From: DASRHY01 sp035650275
Lineage (GTDB): Bacteria > Actinomycetota > Actinomycetes > Propionibacteriales > Kribbellaceae
Length of the DNA: 64,000 bases
Reading direction: 5' to 3'
NCBI GenBank assembly: GCA_035650275.1
Contig: DASRHY010000019.1
Coordinates: 1-64,000, forward strand
In this document: positions 41,615-50,951 of the stretch, piece after piece
How the letters are laid out: every line of letters begins with the position of its first letter
Position numbering within the stretch: position 1 is the first letter of the stretch
Translations under genes and position numbers: made by a program
Notes under the pieces: model-generated
The model's database searches: none
What the model was told of the DNA's origin: nothing
The model's input: the letters and a program-made list of their open reading frames with translations, nothing else

Positions 41615-44509
41615 CTAGTGCGGGCGGATCTGATGATGCCAGCTGTGAGCGCCCTGGTCTGCAAGCTCGCGGAGCTCCGCCACCGCTCGGTCCAGGACGC
41701 CCGCCGAGCCGAGCTGACTGGCTTGCGAGCGCAGTGCCGTCAGGCGCGCGCTGTCAACAGGTCGCTCAACCGCATGAACGACCGCGCGCTGAACCGTGCG
41801 ATATCGGGCCCGACCGCAGCCGCACCCGGGTCGGCGTCGGCGCAGATCGGCAGCAGCGCGGCGATCTCCATGCGGCCCACCGTCGCGAGGAGTTGGGCGG
41901 CGTTGCGGGCTGTGGTCCACAGCTGCGTGGCCTGGCCGGTACGGCGCCATGCCTCGATCAGATATGCGTACCCGTCCGCGGCGCCCGCGACATCGCCGGT
42001 GCGGCTGCGTGTGGAGGCGAGCGACACCCGCGCAACGCCCTCCACGAAGCTGCAGCCGACGCGCGAGGCCTCCGCGATCGCGTCGACGTAGTACGGGATC
42101 GAGTCCTCGGGCCGGGCCGATGCGCGCAGCTCACCCTCGACGTAGGCGATGAAGGCGCGATGCGAACCGCAGTTCACCATCGATCGTGCGCGGTCCAGCA
42201 GCGTGCGAGCCGTGACCAGGTCACCGCCGTACGCCGAGGCGAGGGCGGCGGAGCCAACGAATGCGCTCTCGTCGCCGGTGGAACCTCGGGCCGCCCGGAG
42301 CCAGGTTTCGCGGGCGATCGCGAACTCGCCTCGGAAGTGAGCGACGACGCCGAGGACGCTCCACGCCCGATGCAGCGGACCGGACTGTGCGTCGGGTTCG
42401 GCCAGGGCGATGGCTTCGTGAGCGCGTCGTTCTGCGGTGTCGAGGTCGCCGACCAGTCTCGCCGCCTCCGCTGCACACGCGAGGATCGACACCCGCTCCG
42501 GATGGTCGACGAGTGCGGGGTCGTCGGCGAGCTCGGTCCCCCAGGCCCAGATCTCGCGCAGATCGCGCCACGTGACCAGGGGGTTCACGGCAATCGTGAT
42601 TGCCACCCGTGCGTCCGCGGTGGCCAGGTCGCGTGCGGCCCGGAGGTTGTCCAGCTCTGAGCGCAGTCGCCGGTCCGTCGCGGCTTCCTCGGGCCCGAAC
42701 ATCCGGTCGGCGATGTCAGTGGCGATCAGGAGGCAGCGTGCGATGAACCGCCGATGCGCTTCCTCGATCTCTCCCCGCTTGACCAGCTCGTCGAGCAGGA
42801 ATGCCCGGACGGTGAACAGCAGCCGGTACCGCCCGCCTGTCGCGTCCGCCACCACCAGCGAAGAGTCGACCAGCCGGTGCAATAGATCGAGCGGATCCCC
42901 CGACGCCTCGGACGAGGCGAGCGCCTCGACCGTCGCCAGGTCCACCCCACCTGGGAACGGTGCGATTGCGCACAGCAGCCGCCGCTCAGCATCGTCGAGG
43001 AGCCGGTACGACGAGTCAATCGTGGCCCGGAGTGTGCGCTGCCGCTCGTCCTCGCGGCCCTCCCGTCCTGTGGCCAGGTCGAGCGCGCGATTGAGCCGGT
43101 CACGTACCGCATGCATCGGCATCACAGCGACCTGGCGGGCGGCGAGCTCGATGCCGAGCGGCAGCCCGTCGAGCCGGTGCAGCACCTCGACCAGATCAGC
43201 CGCGTCGTCCTCAGCCAGCTCGTAGTCCCGGCTGGCGGCGCTGGGCGTGCTCGATGAACGCCCTGACGCCGGGCTGCCGCGACAGCGCGTCCAGGTCGGA
43301 GCTGTCCCGGGGTACCGGCAGCGGCTGTAGCCGTATGACGTACTCGCCCGGCACATGCAGGATGGTGCGCGACGTCGCGAGCACGTACACATGCGGCGCG
43401 TGGCGACGGACGGCGGACACCAGGTCACGGCACGCGTCGACCACATGCTCGCAGTTGTCGAGCACGAGCAGCAGCCTGCGGTCCGACAGTGCTGTCGCCA
43501 CGTCGGCCGGGAGCACCTGGCCGGTGGTCCGCAGACCGAGCGTCGAGGTGGCGGCCTGGCTGACCCGTTCTGGTCGGTCGACGGCCGCGAGCTCGACGAG
43601 CACCACATCGGCGCCGTGGATGGGGTCGGCCGCGATGTCGAGCCCCAGCCGGGTCTTGCCCACGCCGCCAGGGCCGGTGATGGTCACCATCGAGTTGGCG
43701 CGCAACAGGCGCATGACCTCCTCGCGGTCGTCCTGCCGTCCGACCATCGGCGCATCGGGCTTGGCGACTTGGCGGGTGATGACGGTGTGCGGGCGCTCTA
43801 AATCGCCTGCGGCCACGAGCTGCTCGAGCTCGGCGAGTGCGGGAGTCGGGTCCAGACCGGTCTCTTCGACGAGCCGTCGGCGGAACGTCTGCGCGACCGC
43901 CATCGCTTCCGCGGTACGTCCGTCACTCGCCAGGGCCCGCACGTGCAGCAGCGCCGTGCGCTCGCGCAAAGGTGACGCGGCGGCCGCAGCAGCCGCATCG
44001 ACGACGACAGTCCGGTCCCCTCGCGCCAGCCGCTCCTCCAGCAGGTCATCGACGAGCTGGAGCCGTAGCTCGTCCAGGCCGACCGACTCGGTCTCCAACG
44101 CCGGCATCACCCGGAACTCGACCAGCGCCGGCCCGCGCCACAGCGCCAGTGCGGCCTGGCGGTTGGTCGAGCTGAGGCGGCGCGCCGCATCGACGTCGAG
44201 CTCGTCCGGCGCGAGCTTGAGGCGGTACCCGGTCGCGTGCCGCTCGAGCCGGTCGGCGTACGGCCCGAGGTGGCGACGCAGCCGGGAGACATGGTTGTAG
44301 AGCGCCTGGATGGCGTTGTCGGGCGGGTCGTCGGGCCACAACGCGTCGATGAGCCGCTCGGCGCTCATCCCGCGATCCCCCTCCAGCGCTAGCAGCGCCA
44401 GCAGGGCACGTCGTCGAGTGCCGGGTACGTCGACCGCCCGGCCGTCGACGCGGAGTACGAGCGGACCGAGCAGGTCCACGCGCAGCGCGAGGTCGGTACG
44501 GTCCACCAT
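41615..44509 (-). pseudogene. SARP/BTAD-NB-ARC-TPR regulator broken by two frameshifts
   Basis: The ATG at 44509 opens a normal SARP regulator: winged HTH (VDLLGPLVLRVDGRAVDVPG), BTAD domain, then NB-ARC with GPGGVGKTRLGL and LLLVLDNCEHVVDA. The frame stops at 43211 shortly after RAFIEHAQRRQP. The homologous continuation DYELAEDDAADLVEVLHRL lies in another frame. Removing one base from CCC at 43227-43229 restores it. The second frame ends at 41740 after MRLSDLLTARA, while a third frame continues as RLTALRSQASQLGSAGVLDR to the stop at 41615. Two separate shifts argue for true decay. It is divergent from the methyltransferase, its likely former target. Confidence 0.85.
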
Positions 44510-44662
44510 CGCACTGTGCCCGAGAACCGGCGCGATCGTCACCTGGTTCCCTGTCACCCGCCTGTCACGGGCGCAGGTTCGCCGGGACAGTGCGGTGTGA
44601 GCCGCATCCCGGACCGTGGTCCTCGACGGCGCCACCGGGGCGCCCCACCGAAAGGAACCACC

Positions 44663-45742
44663 GTGACTGCCCAGCTGGAAGCACCCGTCCTGGACTTCGG
44701 CAAGCTCGAGGAGTTCGCCGGCAAGGTGTCGGGCGACCAGGCCGCGGCGTACAACGCGATCCTCGTCTACCTCGGCGACCGCCTCGGCCTGTGGCGCGCA
44801 CTCGCCTCGGTCGGGAGCGCCACCGTCGCCGAGCTCGCTCAACGCTCCGGCATCGCCCAGCGCTACCTGCAGGAGTGGCTGTCGGCCCAGGCGGCGAACG
44901 GCTACGTCACCTACGACGCCGCGACCGAGTCGTTCACACTGTCCGTCGAGGCCGCCGCCGTCCTCGCCGAGGAGGAGAGCTCCGCGGCCCTGATGTCTGG
45001 CTTTGAGCTCATCGCCGCCGTGTGGGCCGCCGTAGACAAGCTCGCGAACGTGTACACGACCGGCGACGGCCTGGCCTGGCACGAGCACGACCCGCGCCTG
45101 TTCAACGCCGTCGCCCGCTTCTACGGCACCCTTTACCGCAACTCGCTGCTCACCGAGTGGCTGCCCGCGATCGACGGTCTCACCGAGCGCCTTGAGTCCG
45201 GCATCCGCGTCCTCGACGTCGGCTGCGGCCTGGGCGTCCCGACGATCATGCTGGCCGAGGCCTTCCCGAACTCGACCTTTGTCGGCGTGGACTACCACGA
45301 CGAGTCGATCCGTCTGGCCGCCGCAGCAGCCGTCGAGGCAGGCGTCAGCGACCGCGTCCAGTTCGAGGTCGCCGACGGCACGTCGTACAGCGGGACCTAC
45401 GACCTGGTGCTCCTCTGCGACGCCGTGCACGACTTCGGCGACCCGGTCGGAGCCCTCGCTCACGCTCGCGGCCTGCTCGCACCTGGTGGCCAGGTCGTCG
45501 CCGTCGAGCCGTACGCCGAGGACACCCTCGAGGCCAACCTCGACAACAACCCGATCGCGGCGGTGTTCTACGTCGGCAGCCCCGCCCTGTGCGTGCCGCA
45601 CAGCGTGTCGGAGGGCGGTGCCGCACTCGGGGCCCAGGCCGGCCCGGCGAAGCTCACCGGGGCGTTCCGGGACGCCGGCTTCGCGAGGGCGGACGTCGCG
45701 ATCGCGACGGCAACCAACTTGGTGATCGACGCCCGGCTCTGA
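44663..45742 (+). CDS. SAM-dependent methyltransferase with N-terminal winged helix
   Basis: A 359-residue class I methyltransferase from the GTG at 44663, with AAAGGAA upstream. The N-terminal dimerisation/winged-helix domain (LWRALASVGSATVAELAQRS, then GIAQRYLQEWLSAQAANGYV) resembles that of O-methyltransferases. The SAM site is RVLDVGCGLGVPTIMLAEAF, with FVGVDYHDESIRLA as motif II and LVLLCDAVHDFGDPV as motif IV. It is likely to methylate a small molecule. It lies divergent from the broken SARP gene and is followed by a 14-bp-stem terminator at 45756. Loss of the activator may have left it silent or constitutive. Confidence 0.9.
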   Translation: MTAQLEAPVLDFGKLEEFAGKVSGDQAAAYNAILVYLGDRLGLWRALASVGSATVAELAQRSGIAQRYLQEWLSAQAANGYVTYDAATESFTLSVEAAAVLAEEESSAALMSGFELIAAVWAAVDKLANVYTTGDGLAWHEHDPRLFNAVARFYGTLYRNSLLTEWLPAIDGLTERLESGIRVLDVGCGLGVPTIMLAEAFPNSTFVGVDYHDESIRLAAAAAVEAGVSDRVQFEVADGTSYSGTYDLVLLCDAVHDFGDPVGALAHARGLLAPGGQVVAVEPYAEDTLEANLDNNPIAAVFYVGSPALCVPHSVSEGGAALGAQAGPAKLTGAFRDAGFARADVAIATATNLVIDARL

Positions 45743-45755
45743 GCCGATCACCCCA

Positions 45756-45787
45756 GTCGGCCCGGTCCCATCGGGGACCGGGCCGAC
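45756..45787 (+). terminator. Strong hairpin terminator
   Basis: A perfect 14-bp stem GTCGGCCCGGTCCC/GGGACCGGGCCGAC with an ATCG loop follows the methyltransferase stop by 13 bases. Confidence 0.85.
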
Positions 45788-45900
45788 AGCTGTTAGCGGC
45801 CTGGTCGATGGCTCGGCGGGTCGGCCCGCCACCTGCTGCTCGGCCGGCTGCATTTGGCATCCTGGCACCGCTGGCAGCCTGCTAGCGACCGGATACCGAC

Positions 45901-45920
45901 ATCTCCCCCGATGGGGAGAT
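45901..45920. promoter_or_regulatory. Palindrome ATCTCCCC-CGAT-GGGGAGAT
   Basis: A perfect 8+8 inverted repeat ends 18 bases before the GTG at 45938. TAGACT at 45924-45929 is a fitting -10 for a near-leaderless transcript, so a regulator binding here would block the promoter. No regulator gene is adjacent. Confidence 0.55.
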
Positions 45921-45937
45921 ATCTAGACTTGGCGGCC

Positions 45938-46738
45938 GTGGGTGACATCGTGTCCGCAACGGCGTTAGTGACCGGCGCGAGCCGGGGCATCGGCCGCGCT
46001 CTGGCCGAAGGGTTGGCGCGGGTCGGGTACCGGGTCGGAATGGTGGCCCGCGACGCCGACGGGCTGTCCGACGTGGCCGAAGGGATCCGTGCCCGCGGTG
46101 GGGTGGCGGTCACCGCACGTGCCGACGTTACCGACCCGGACCTCGTCGTGGCGGCGGTCGCTGCCGTTGAGGACGCGGTCGGGCCGGTGGACCTTCTGAT
46201 CAACAATGCCGGGATCGCCGATACCGCCGAGCCGTCGCCATGGCAGGGGGACCCCGCGCAGTGGTGGCAGGTCGTGGAGACCAACCTGCGCGGGCCGTAC
46301 CTCGTCAGCCGGGCGGTACTGCCTCGCCTGTACGAACGCGGCGGCCGGATCGTCAACATCACCGGCATGGTCGGGCGCGCCGTACCCGGCTACTCCTCCT
46401 ACTGCGCGTCCAAGGCGGCGCTGTCGCGGCTGACCGAGTCGCTGGCGCAGCTCGGAGTGCGGGTCTTCGACGTGTCACCCGGGATGATCGCCACCCAGCT
46501 GACCGGTTCCATGCCGATGCTGGTCGGCGCGCCGCCCGAGGCGTTTCATTCCCCGGACCGACTGGTCGAGTTCGTCCTGGCGATCGCATCCGGCCGGCTC
46601 GACAGCCTGTCGGGACGGTACTTTCACGCGCAGCACGACGATCTCGCCGACCTGCTCGCCCACGCCGACGCCATCGCGGCAGGCGGCGCGCGCCAACTGC
46701 GCGTCGCCACCTACGGACCGGCCGACCCGCTGCCCTGA
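45938..46738 (+). CDS. SDR-family oxidoreductase
   Basis: A 266-residue classical short-chain dehydrogenase: LVTGASRGIGRALAEGLARV, LLINNAGIADTAEPS, IVNITGMVGRAV, and YSSYCASKAALSRL with the intact YxxxK. Threonine stands where most SDRs have the catalytic serine (N-I-T-G). Starts at GTG 45938 or GTG 45950 are both possible, and an ATG at 45911 would lie inside the palindrome. The strong palindrome upstream suggests a dedicated regulator elsewhere. The substrate is unknown. Confidence 0.9.
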   Translation: MGDIVSATALVTGASRGIGRALAEGLARVGYRVGMVARDADGLSDVAEGIRARGGVAVTARADVTDPDLVVAAVAAVEDAVGPVDLLINNAGIADTAEPSPWQGDPAQWWQVVETNLRGPYLVSRAVLPRLYERGGRIVNITGMVGRAVPGYSSYCASKAALSRLTESLAQLGVRVFDVSPGMIATQLTGSMPMLVGAPPEAFHSPDRLVEFVLAIASGRLDSLSGRYFHAQHDDLADLLAHADAIAAGGARQLRVATYGPADPLP

Positions 46739-46830
46739 CCGCGGCCGGACTGCCGGGTCCACATCGGACCTCTCCGGGCGGACCTTCTCAGCGGCGCGGA
46801 CGGGAACGATGCGCGCCTGACCCATGGTTG

Positions 46831-47073
46831 TCAGCTCGGCTGCAGGTCGCGAACAACATGGGTCTCTGTGTCGGTGACCATCGGCAGGTCGACGATGTGA
46901 TCGATGATGCTGTCCAACGCACCGAGATCATCGCCTTCGACGATGGCTACGACGGGTGGGCCGCCGAACAGCGCGTCGGCCCGCACGACACCGTTCAGGC
47001 GCCGAATCGCAAGACAAGCCGCGCGCGGGCCAGGGTTGGTCGTGGAAACGAACACGTAAGCCTGTACCGCCAC
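46831..47073 (-). CDS. Stand-alone Lrp/AsnC effector-binding (RAM) domain protein
   Basis: An 80-residue protein matching only the C-terminal ligand-binding half of Lrp/AsnC regulators: AVQAYVFVSTTNPGPRAACL, then a beta strand/helix/beta layout with VVAIVEGDDLGALDSIIDHI and a final DTETHVV strand. There is no DNA-binding domain. Such stand-alone RAM proteins form decamers or bind amino acids, and may tune other regulators. The GTG at 47073 is preferred because TAGGGT (47086-47081) lies seven bases upstream, a leaderless arrangement. Confidence 0.88.
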   Translation of the reverse strand: MAVQAYVFVSTTNPGPRAACLAIRRLNGVVRADALFGGPPVVAIVEGDDLGALDSIIDHIVDLPMVTDTETHVVRDLQPS

Positions 47074-47334
47074 GCGCGTCACCCTAGCGTGGTGTGTCGC
47101 GCTGTCGGTAGCCACGGTTTCGCCGCTCGCTCAGGCAGGCATTCGAGGTCACAGTCGAGACCAGCCAGAATCCGCGCTGGGCCGCCGCTGACACGTGCGC
47201 TCCAGCGGGACGGATCTTGGTCAGACTCAGGAGGGTTCGACTGCGGCGGCAAGGTGGTCGCGGTGTGTGCCTATTCGGGCACGTGAAATCACCGACGCCA
47301 TATGCCAACTTGGGACCCCGCGAGCGCATCTAGC

Positions 47335-47357
47335 AGGTGTCTAAAGGGGGACACCTC
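47335..47357 (+). promoter_or_regulatory. Leader hairpin holding the ribosome site (copy 1)
   Basis: AGGTGTC (47335-47341) pairs with GACACCT (47350-47356) around a TAAAGGGG loop, so the Shine-Dalgarno stretch lies inside the hairpin one base before the ATG at 47358. Copy 2 at 48088-48106 keeps the sequence GGTGTCTAAGGGGGCACC with a weaker stem. Pairing could tune translation. Confidence 0.5.
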
Positions 47358-47969
47358 ATGAAGTTGATTCACGCCATCCGTAAGCCGATCCGCCGACCGA
47401 TCCGGACCGCCTTCGCCATCTTGGCCGTTGCAGCAGTCCCGGCAGGCGCGGTCTATGCGCCGGCGCTCGCCGGCGGGTCCATCGCTGCCGCCACCGCTGC
47501 TGTCGCCACCAAGTGCCCAACCGGCTGGGGTTCATTGCCCGAGGCAAGCACGTACCGCGGCTCCGGTCTGCTAACGAACGTCCGGACCGGCCGACACGCC
47601 TGTTTCGACCGCATCGTGTTCGACGTCAAGGGCAAGTCATCCTGGTTCCGCGTGCACTACGTAAACAACGTCTCCACCGTGGGACAGGGCGAGATCGTGC
47701 CGCTGCGCGGCGGCGCCAAGCTGGAGATCATCCTCTCGGTGCCTTCGTACGACGATGCCGGCCGCAGCACTTACAACCCGGCGAACCACAACGAACTGAC
47801 GAACGTGCGCGGCTACCAGACCTTCCGGCAGGTCGCGGATGCGGGCAGCTTCGAAGGTGAGACCACGATCGGGCTCGGCGTCCGCGCCCGCCTACCGTTC
47901 CGCGTCTTCACCCTCACCGGCCAAGGCACCACCAGCCGCATCGTGGTCGACGTCGCCCACCGCTGGTAA
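47358..47969 (+). CDS. Secreted AMIN-like domain protein (tandem copy 1)
   Basis: A 203-residue exported protein. The basic N-terminus (KLIHAIRKPIRRPIRTAFAI) leads into a signal peptide ending near APALAGG. The mature part CPTGWGSLPEASTYRGSGLL, NVRTGRHACFDRIVFDVKG, GGAKLEIILSVPSYDD and RIVVDVAHRW follows the AMIN-like pattern (R-T-G-x-H-x-x-F-D-R-x-V-F and the terminal VVDVAH). Two cysteines (KCPTG, HACFDR) probably form a disulfide. AMIN domains bind peptidoglycan or periplasmic partners. The following gene is its clear paralogue, with a conserved leader and terminator. Confidence 0.85.
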   Translation: MKLIHAIRKPIRRPIRTAFAILAVAAVPAGAVYAPALAGGSIAAATAAVATKCPTGWGSLPEASTYRGSGLLTNVRTGRHACFDRIVFDVKGKSSWFRVHYVNNVSTVGQGEIVPLRGGAKLEIILSVPSYDDAGRSTYNPANHNELTNVRGYQTFRQVADAGSFEGETTIGLGVRARLPFRVFTLTGQGTTSRIVVDVAHRW

Positions 47970-47977
47970 CCCCACCC

Positions 47978-48006
47978 TGGACCTGCCGCCTCCCGCGGCA
48001 GTTCCA
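47978..48006 (+). terminator. Terminator of AMIN-like copy 1
   Basis: TGGACCTGCCGC pairs with GCGGCAGTTCCA (one mismatch) right after the first gene. The same hairpin, without the mismatch, follows the second copy at 48719. Confidence 0.65.
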
Positions 48007-48106
48007 GACCCACGTCTCCCCATGCCCCACACGACGACTGGAATGCCACGCCGATCGATAACTTTGATCTCCCCCCGCGCATCTACCAGGTGTCTAAGGG
48101 GGCACC

Positions 48107-48712
48107 GTGAAGTCGTTTCACACCATCTGTTCTGTCCATATCCGCCGACCGATCCGCACCGCGCTCGCAGTTCTCGCAGTCACCGCAGTACCGGCGGGAG
48201 CGGTCGCTGTCCCGGCGGTTGCCGGCACCAACACCACCGCGACCTCCAGCATTACATGCCCGACCGGATGGGGTTCATTGCCCAAGGCAAATACCTGGAA
48301 AAGCAGCTCCACCTTGAAGTCGGTCCGAACCGGTCGCCACAGCTGCTTCGACCGCGTCGTCTTCGACATCGTGGGCAACCCGCCCGGCTACACCGCGCGC
48401 TACGTCTCGAACGTCTTCCACACCGGGGCGGGCCATCTCGTCCCGATCCGTGGTGCCGCAAAGCTGGAGATCACCATCGGCGTCAACGAGTTCGACTACG
48501 GCAATCATTGGGCGTTCCAGCCTGGCGACGAACGAGAACTGGCGAACGTGGCCGGTTACCGCACACTCCGGCAGGTCGCGAGTGCCGGCACCCTCGAGGG
48601 AGCCAACGTCTTCGGACTCGGACTCCGCGCCCGTCTGCCCTACCGGATCTTCATCCTCCCTGGCCCAGGCTCCGGTAGCCGGATCGTCGTCGACGTCGCC
48701 CATCGCTGGTAG
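48107..48712 (+). CDS. Secreted AMIN-like domain protein (tandem copy 2)
   Basis: A 201-residue paralogue of the preceding gene, starting at the GTG at 48107. Conserved blocks are IRRPIRTALAVLAVTAVPAG, CPTGWGSLPKANTWKSSSTL, VRTGRHSCFDRVVFDIVG, GAAKLEITIGVNEFDYGNHW and SGSRIVVDVAHRW. Signal peptide and cysteine pair are kept. By eye about half the residues are identical, so the duplication is not recent. Leader and terminator are also duplicated, so the event copied a whole transcription unit. The two proteins may bind different ligands at the cell surface. Confidence 0.85.
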   Translation: MKSFHTICSVHIRRPIRTALAVLAVTAVPAGAVAVPAVAGTNTTATSSITCPTGWGSLPKANTWKSSSTLKSVRTGRHSCFDRVVFDIVGNPPGYTARYVSNVFHTGAGHLVPIRGAAKLEITIGVNEFDYGNHWAFQPGDERELANVAGYRTLRQVASAGTLEGANVFGLGLRARLPYRIFILPGPGSGSRIVVDVAHRW

Positions 48713-48718
48713 AACTGC

Positions 48719-48749
48719 TGGACCTGCCGCAGTTGTCGCGGCAGGTCCA
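48719..48749 (+). terminator. Terminator of AMIN-like copy 2
   Basis: A perfect 12-bp stem TGGACCTGCCGC/GCGGCAGGTCCA lies six bases after the stop, homologous to the hairpin after copy 1. Confidence 0.8.
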
Positions 48750-48922
48750 ATCCTGCAGAACGTGCACTTCAAGGGTCGAAGAAGGTATTGCGGCGGCGTA
48801 GACGACAGTGAGGCGGACAATGAACTCGAGCGGGAGTGGCGCCTGGTGACGAGCGACAGATCGGTACGGACGGCCGGGGGTTGGGCCCTTCCGCTCTATC
48901 GCACGCAGGCGCACGATGAGTC

Positions 48923-49882
48923 ATGAGGACCGCCGTAGTACTGCCGGAAGACCACGCTGTTCGTCCTCCTGAGCCCGGTGATGCCGAGGCATTGTTCGAG
49001 ATGCTTGCGGCCTACAACACTGCGGTGATCGGGTCCGCGGATAGCACGGTGGACGGGGTTGCCGAACGCATTGTCGAGCCTGGCTTCGACCGCAGCACCG
49101 ACGGCTGGCTAGTGCTCACCGGCGGGCTGCCGGTCGGGTACGGGACGGCGTTCGGCAAGGGCGACCGTCAGGTGGTCGGTATCCAGGTGTGGTCGCAGAC
49201 GCCGGCGGTCGCTGGCTGGCTGTTCGAGCAGACGATGCACCGCGCCCGGGAGATGGGACGCGAGCGCGGCCACACCCAAGTCACCGTCGACGCCGACGTT
49301 TACCGAGCCGACGAGCCGCTGCGCGCGCTGTTGGCCGACCACGACTTCACCGCCGCGACGACGTACCACCGGATGCGGATCGACCACACCGGGCCGGTCG
49401 CCGCTGCGCAGGTGCCCGCGGGCGTGGTGGTGCGCCGCGGCGCGTTCGATGACGCCACCCGCTGGGCCGCTCACGAGGTCATCATCGAGTGCTTCCGCGA
49501 CCAGTTCGGCTTCGTCGCCCGCCCGCACGACGAGTGGGTCGGGGCGCGCGAGGCGCAGTCGACCTTCGACTGGTCCCAGTTCACCGTGCTCGAGGTCGAC
49601 GGGCGGGCGGTCGCGATCCGCGAGTGCAGCGACGCGTACGTCGAGACCGACAACTGCGGCCACATCGGCACGCTCGGCGTAGTGGAGGAGTGCCGGGGCC
49701 GCGGTCTGGCGACGTTCCTGCTGCGCGACACCTTCGCCCTCGACGCTGCCGCCGGCCGGGCAGGCACGATTCTGGACGTCGACACGAACAACCCGACCCC
49801 TGCGCTCGCCCTGTACCTATCGGTCGGCATGCGCCCGACCCTCGTCTCCGAGGGCTGGCGGCGGGTCCTCCCCGTCCTCTAG
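48923..49882 (+). CDS. Tandem-domain GNAT acetyltransferase (mycothiol-synthase-like layout)
   Basis: A 319-residue protein with two GNAT domains. The N-terminal copy (VRPPEPGDAEALFEMLAAYN through HDFTAATTYHRMRI) is degenerate in its acetyl-CoA loop. The C-terminal copy has TLGVVEECRGRGLATFLLRD and VDTNNPTPALALYLSVGMRP, an intact binding site. This layout is that of MshD-like enzymes, although the housekeeping mshD cannot be claimed without synteny. The ATG at 48923 has no clear ribosome site. It may acetylate an aminoglycoside-like or thiol compound. Confidence 0.88.
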   Translation: MRTAVVLPEDHAVRPPEPGDAEALFEMLAAYNTAVIGSADSTVDGVAERIVEPGFDRSTDGWLVLTGGLPVGYGTAFGKGDRQVVGIQVWSQTPAVAGWLFEQTMHRAREMGRERGHTQVTVDADVYRADEPLRALLADHDFTAATTYHRMRIDHTGPVAAAQVPAGVVVRRGAFDDATRWAAHEVIIECFRDQFGFVARPHDEWVGAREAQSTFDWSQFTVLEVDGRAVAIRECSDAYVETDNCGHIGTLGVVEECRGRGLATFLLRDTFALDAAAGRAGTILDVDTNNPTPALALYLSVGMRPTLVSEGWRRVLPVL

Positions 49883-49961
49883 GAGTCGTCCGGAGGCGTT
49901 CAGCTGTCGCTGAGGAATGGACGCCAGCAGGGCCCTCGCCTACCTCGAAGGGAGCACCAGC

Positions 49962-50819
49962 ATGGACAAGATCCACAGCAGGCTCATGGCCGGCAAGACG
50001 GTGCTGGTGACCGGTGGCAGTAGAGGCATCGGGAGGGCGACCGCCCAGGGGCTGGCCGGGCTGGGCGCGCATGTCGCCATCACAGGCCGGGACCGCGCAC
50101 GCACCGAGAGCGCGGCGGACGAGATCCGCGCCGCCGGCGCCGAGCAGGTGGACGTGTACGTCGCGGACCTGTCCTGCCAGTCAGAGGTGCGGCGGCTCGC
50201 CGACGAGGTCCTTCGGAGCCTGCCTCGGGTCGATGTGCTGGTGAACAACGTCGGGGGATACTGGAACACCCGCCACGTCACCGCCGACGGGCTGGAGCGC
50301 ACGTTCGCGGTCAACCACCTCGCGGCGTTCCTGCTCACGAACCTGCTCCTGGACAGGTTGGAGCACAGTGCCCCGGCTCGCGTGGTCACGGTCGCGTCCA
50401 ACGCGCAGGCCATGGGGCGAATCGACTTCGACGACCTGCAGGGTGAACGGTCCTACTCCGGCTCCCGGGCCTACAACCAGTCCAAGCTCGCCAATGTCTT
50501 GTTCACGTACGAGCTGGCGAGGAGGCTGCGGGCCGGCGGTGTCACCGCCAACGCGTTGCATCCCGGGATAGTGAGCACGTCATTCGGGGCTGAGGACCCA
50601 CGAGCCGTCCAACGAGTGCTCTTGCCGTTCCTGCGGCCCTTCATGAAGGCCCCGGCCGAAGGCGCCGGCACGTCGATCCACGTGGCTTCCGCTCCCGATC
50701 TCGAGCACGTCACCGGCCGCTACTTTGCCAACAGCAGAGCCAAGCGATCCTCCAAGCGCAGCTACGACGAGACCGTCGCAGCACGGCTCTGGCAGGTCAG
50801 CGCCGATCTGGTCGCCTGA
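49962..50819 (+). CDS. SDR-family oxidoreductase, retinol-dehydrogenase-like
   Basis: A 285-residue SDR: VLVTGGSRGIGRATAQGLAG, VDVLVNNVGGYWNTRHVTAD, VNHLAAFLLTNLLLDRL, RVVTVASNAQ, and YNQSKLANVLFTYELARRL with intact YxxxK. The late insertion IDFDDLQGERSYSGSRAYNQ is typical of the retinol-dehydrogenase/WW-oxidoreductase group. GAAGGGAG stands 7 bases before the ATG at 49962. These enzymes act on hydrophobic alcohols or ketones. It is monocistronic. Confidence 0.92.
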   Translation: MDKIHSRLMAGKTVLVTGGSRGIGRATAQGLAGLGAHVAITGRDRARTESAADEIRAAGAEQVDVYVADLSCQSEVRRLADEVLRSLPRVDVLVNNVGGYWNTRHVTADGLERTFAVNHLAAFLLTNLLLDRLEHSAPARVVTVASNAQAMGRIDFDDLQGERSYSGSRAYNQSKLANVLFTYELARRLRAGGVTANALHPGIVSTSFGAEDPRAVQRVLLPFLRPFMKAPAEGAGTSIHVASAPDLEHVTGRYFANSRAKRSSKRSYDETVAARLWQVSADLVA

Positions 50820-50951
50820 CCGCAGCCGGCTGAACGGGCGGCACCCGTGTCCGGGAGGACCGGGACTGCCCCGAGTGCAGTTGCGCTCCCGCCACCCGGC
50901 GTCCTCTACGGCTGGGCGTGCCCGACCGCCTCACCCCGAGTGGCTCCTGGA

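Noticed and set aside
43200..43260. Programmed ribosomal frameshifting in the SARP gene
   Set aside because: There is no slippery heptamer or following pseudoknot that I can see, and a second frameshift near the 3' end points to decay.
44510..45868. N-terminal extension of the SARP frame over the methyltransferase region
   Set aside because: Antisense to a clear methyltransferase gene and rich in Gly/Asp/Arg; the true start at 44509 precedes the HTH directly.
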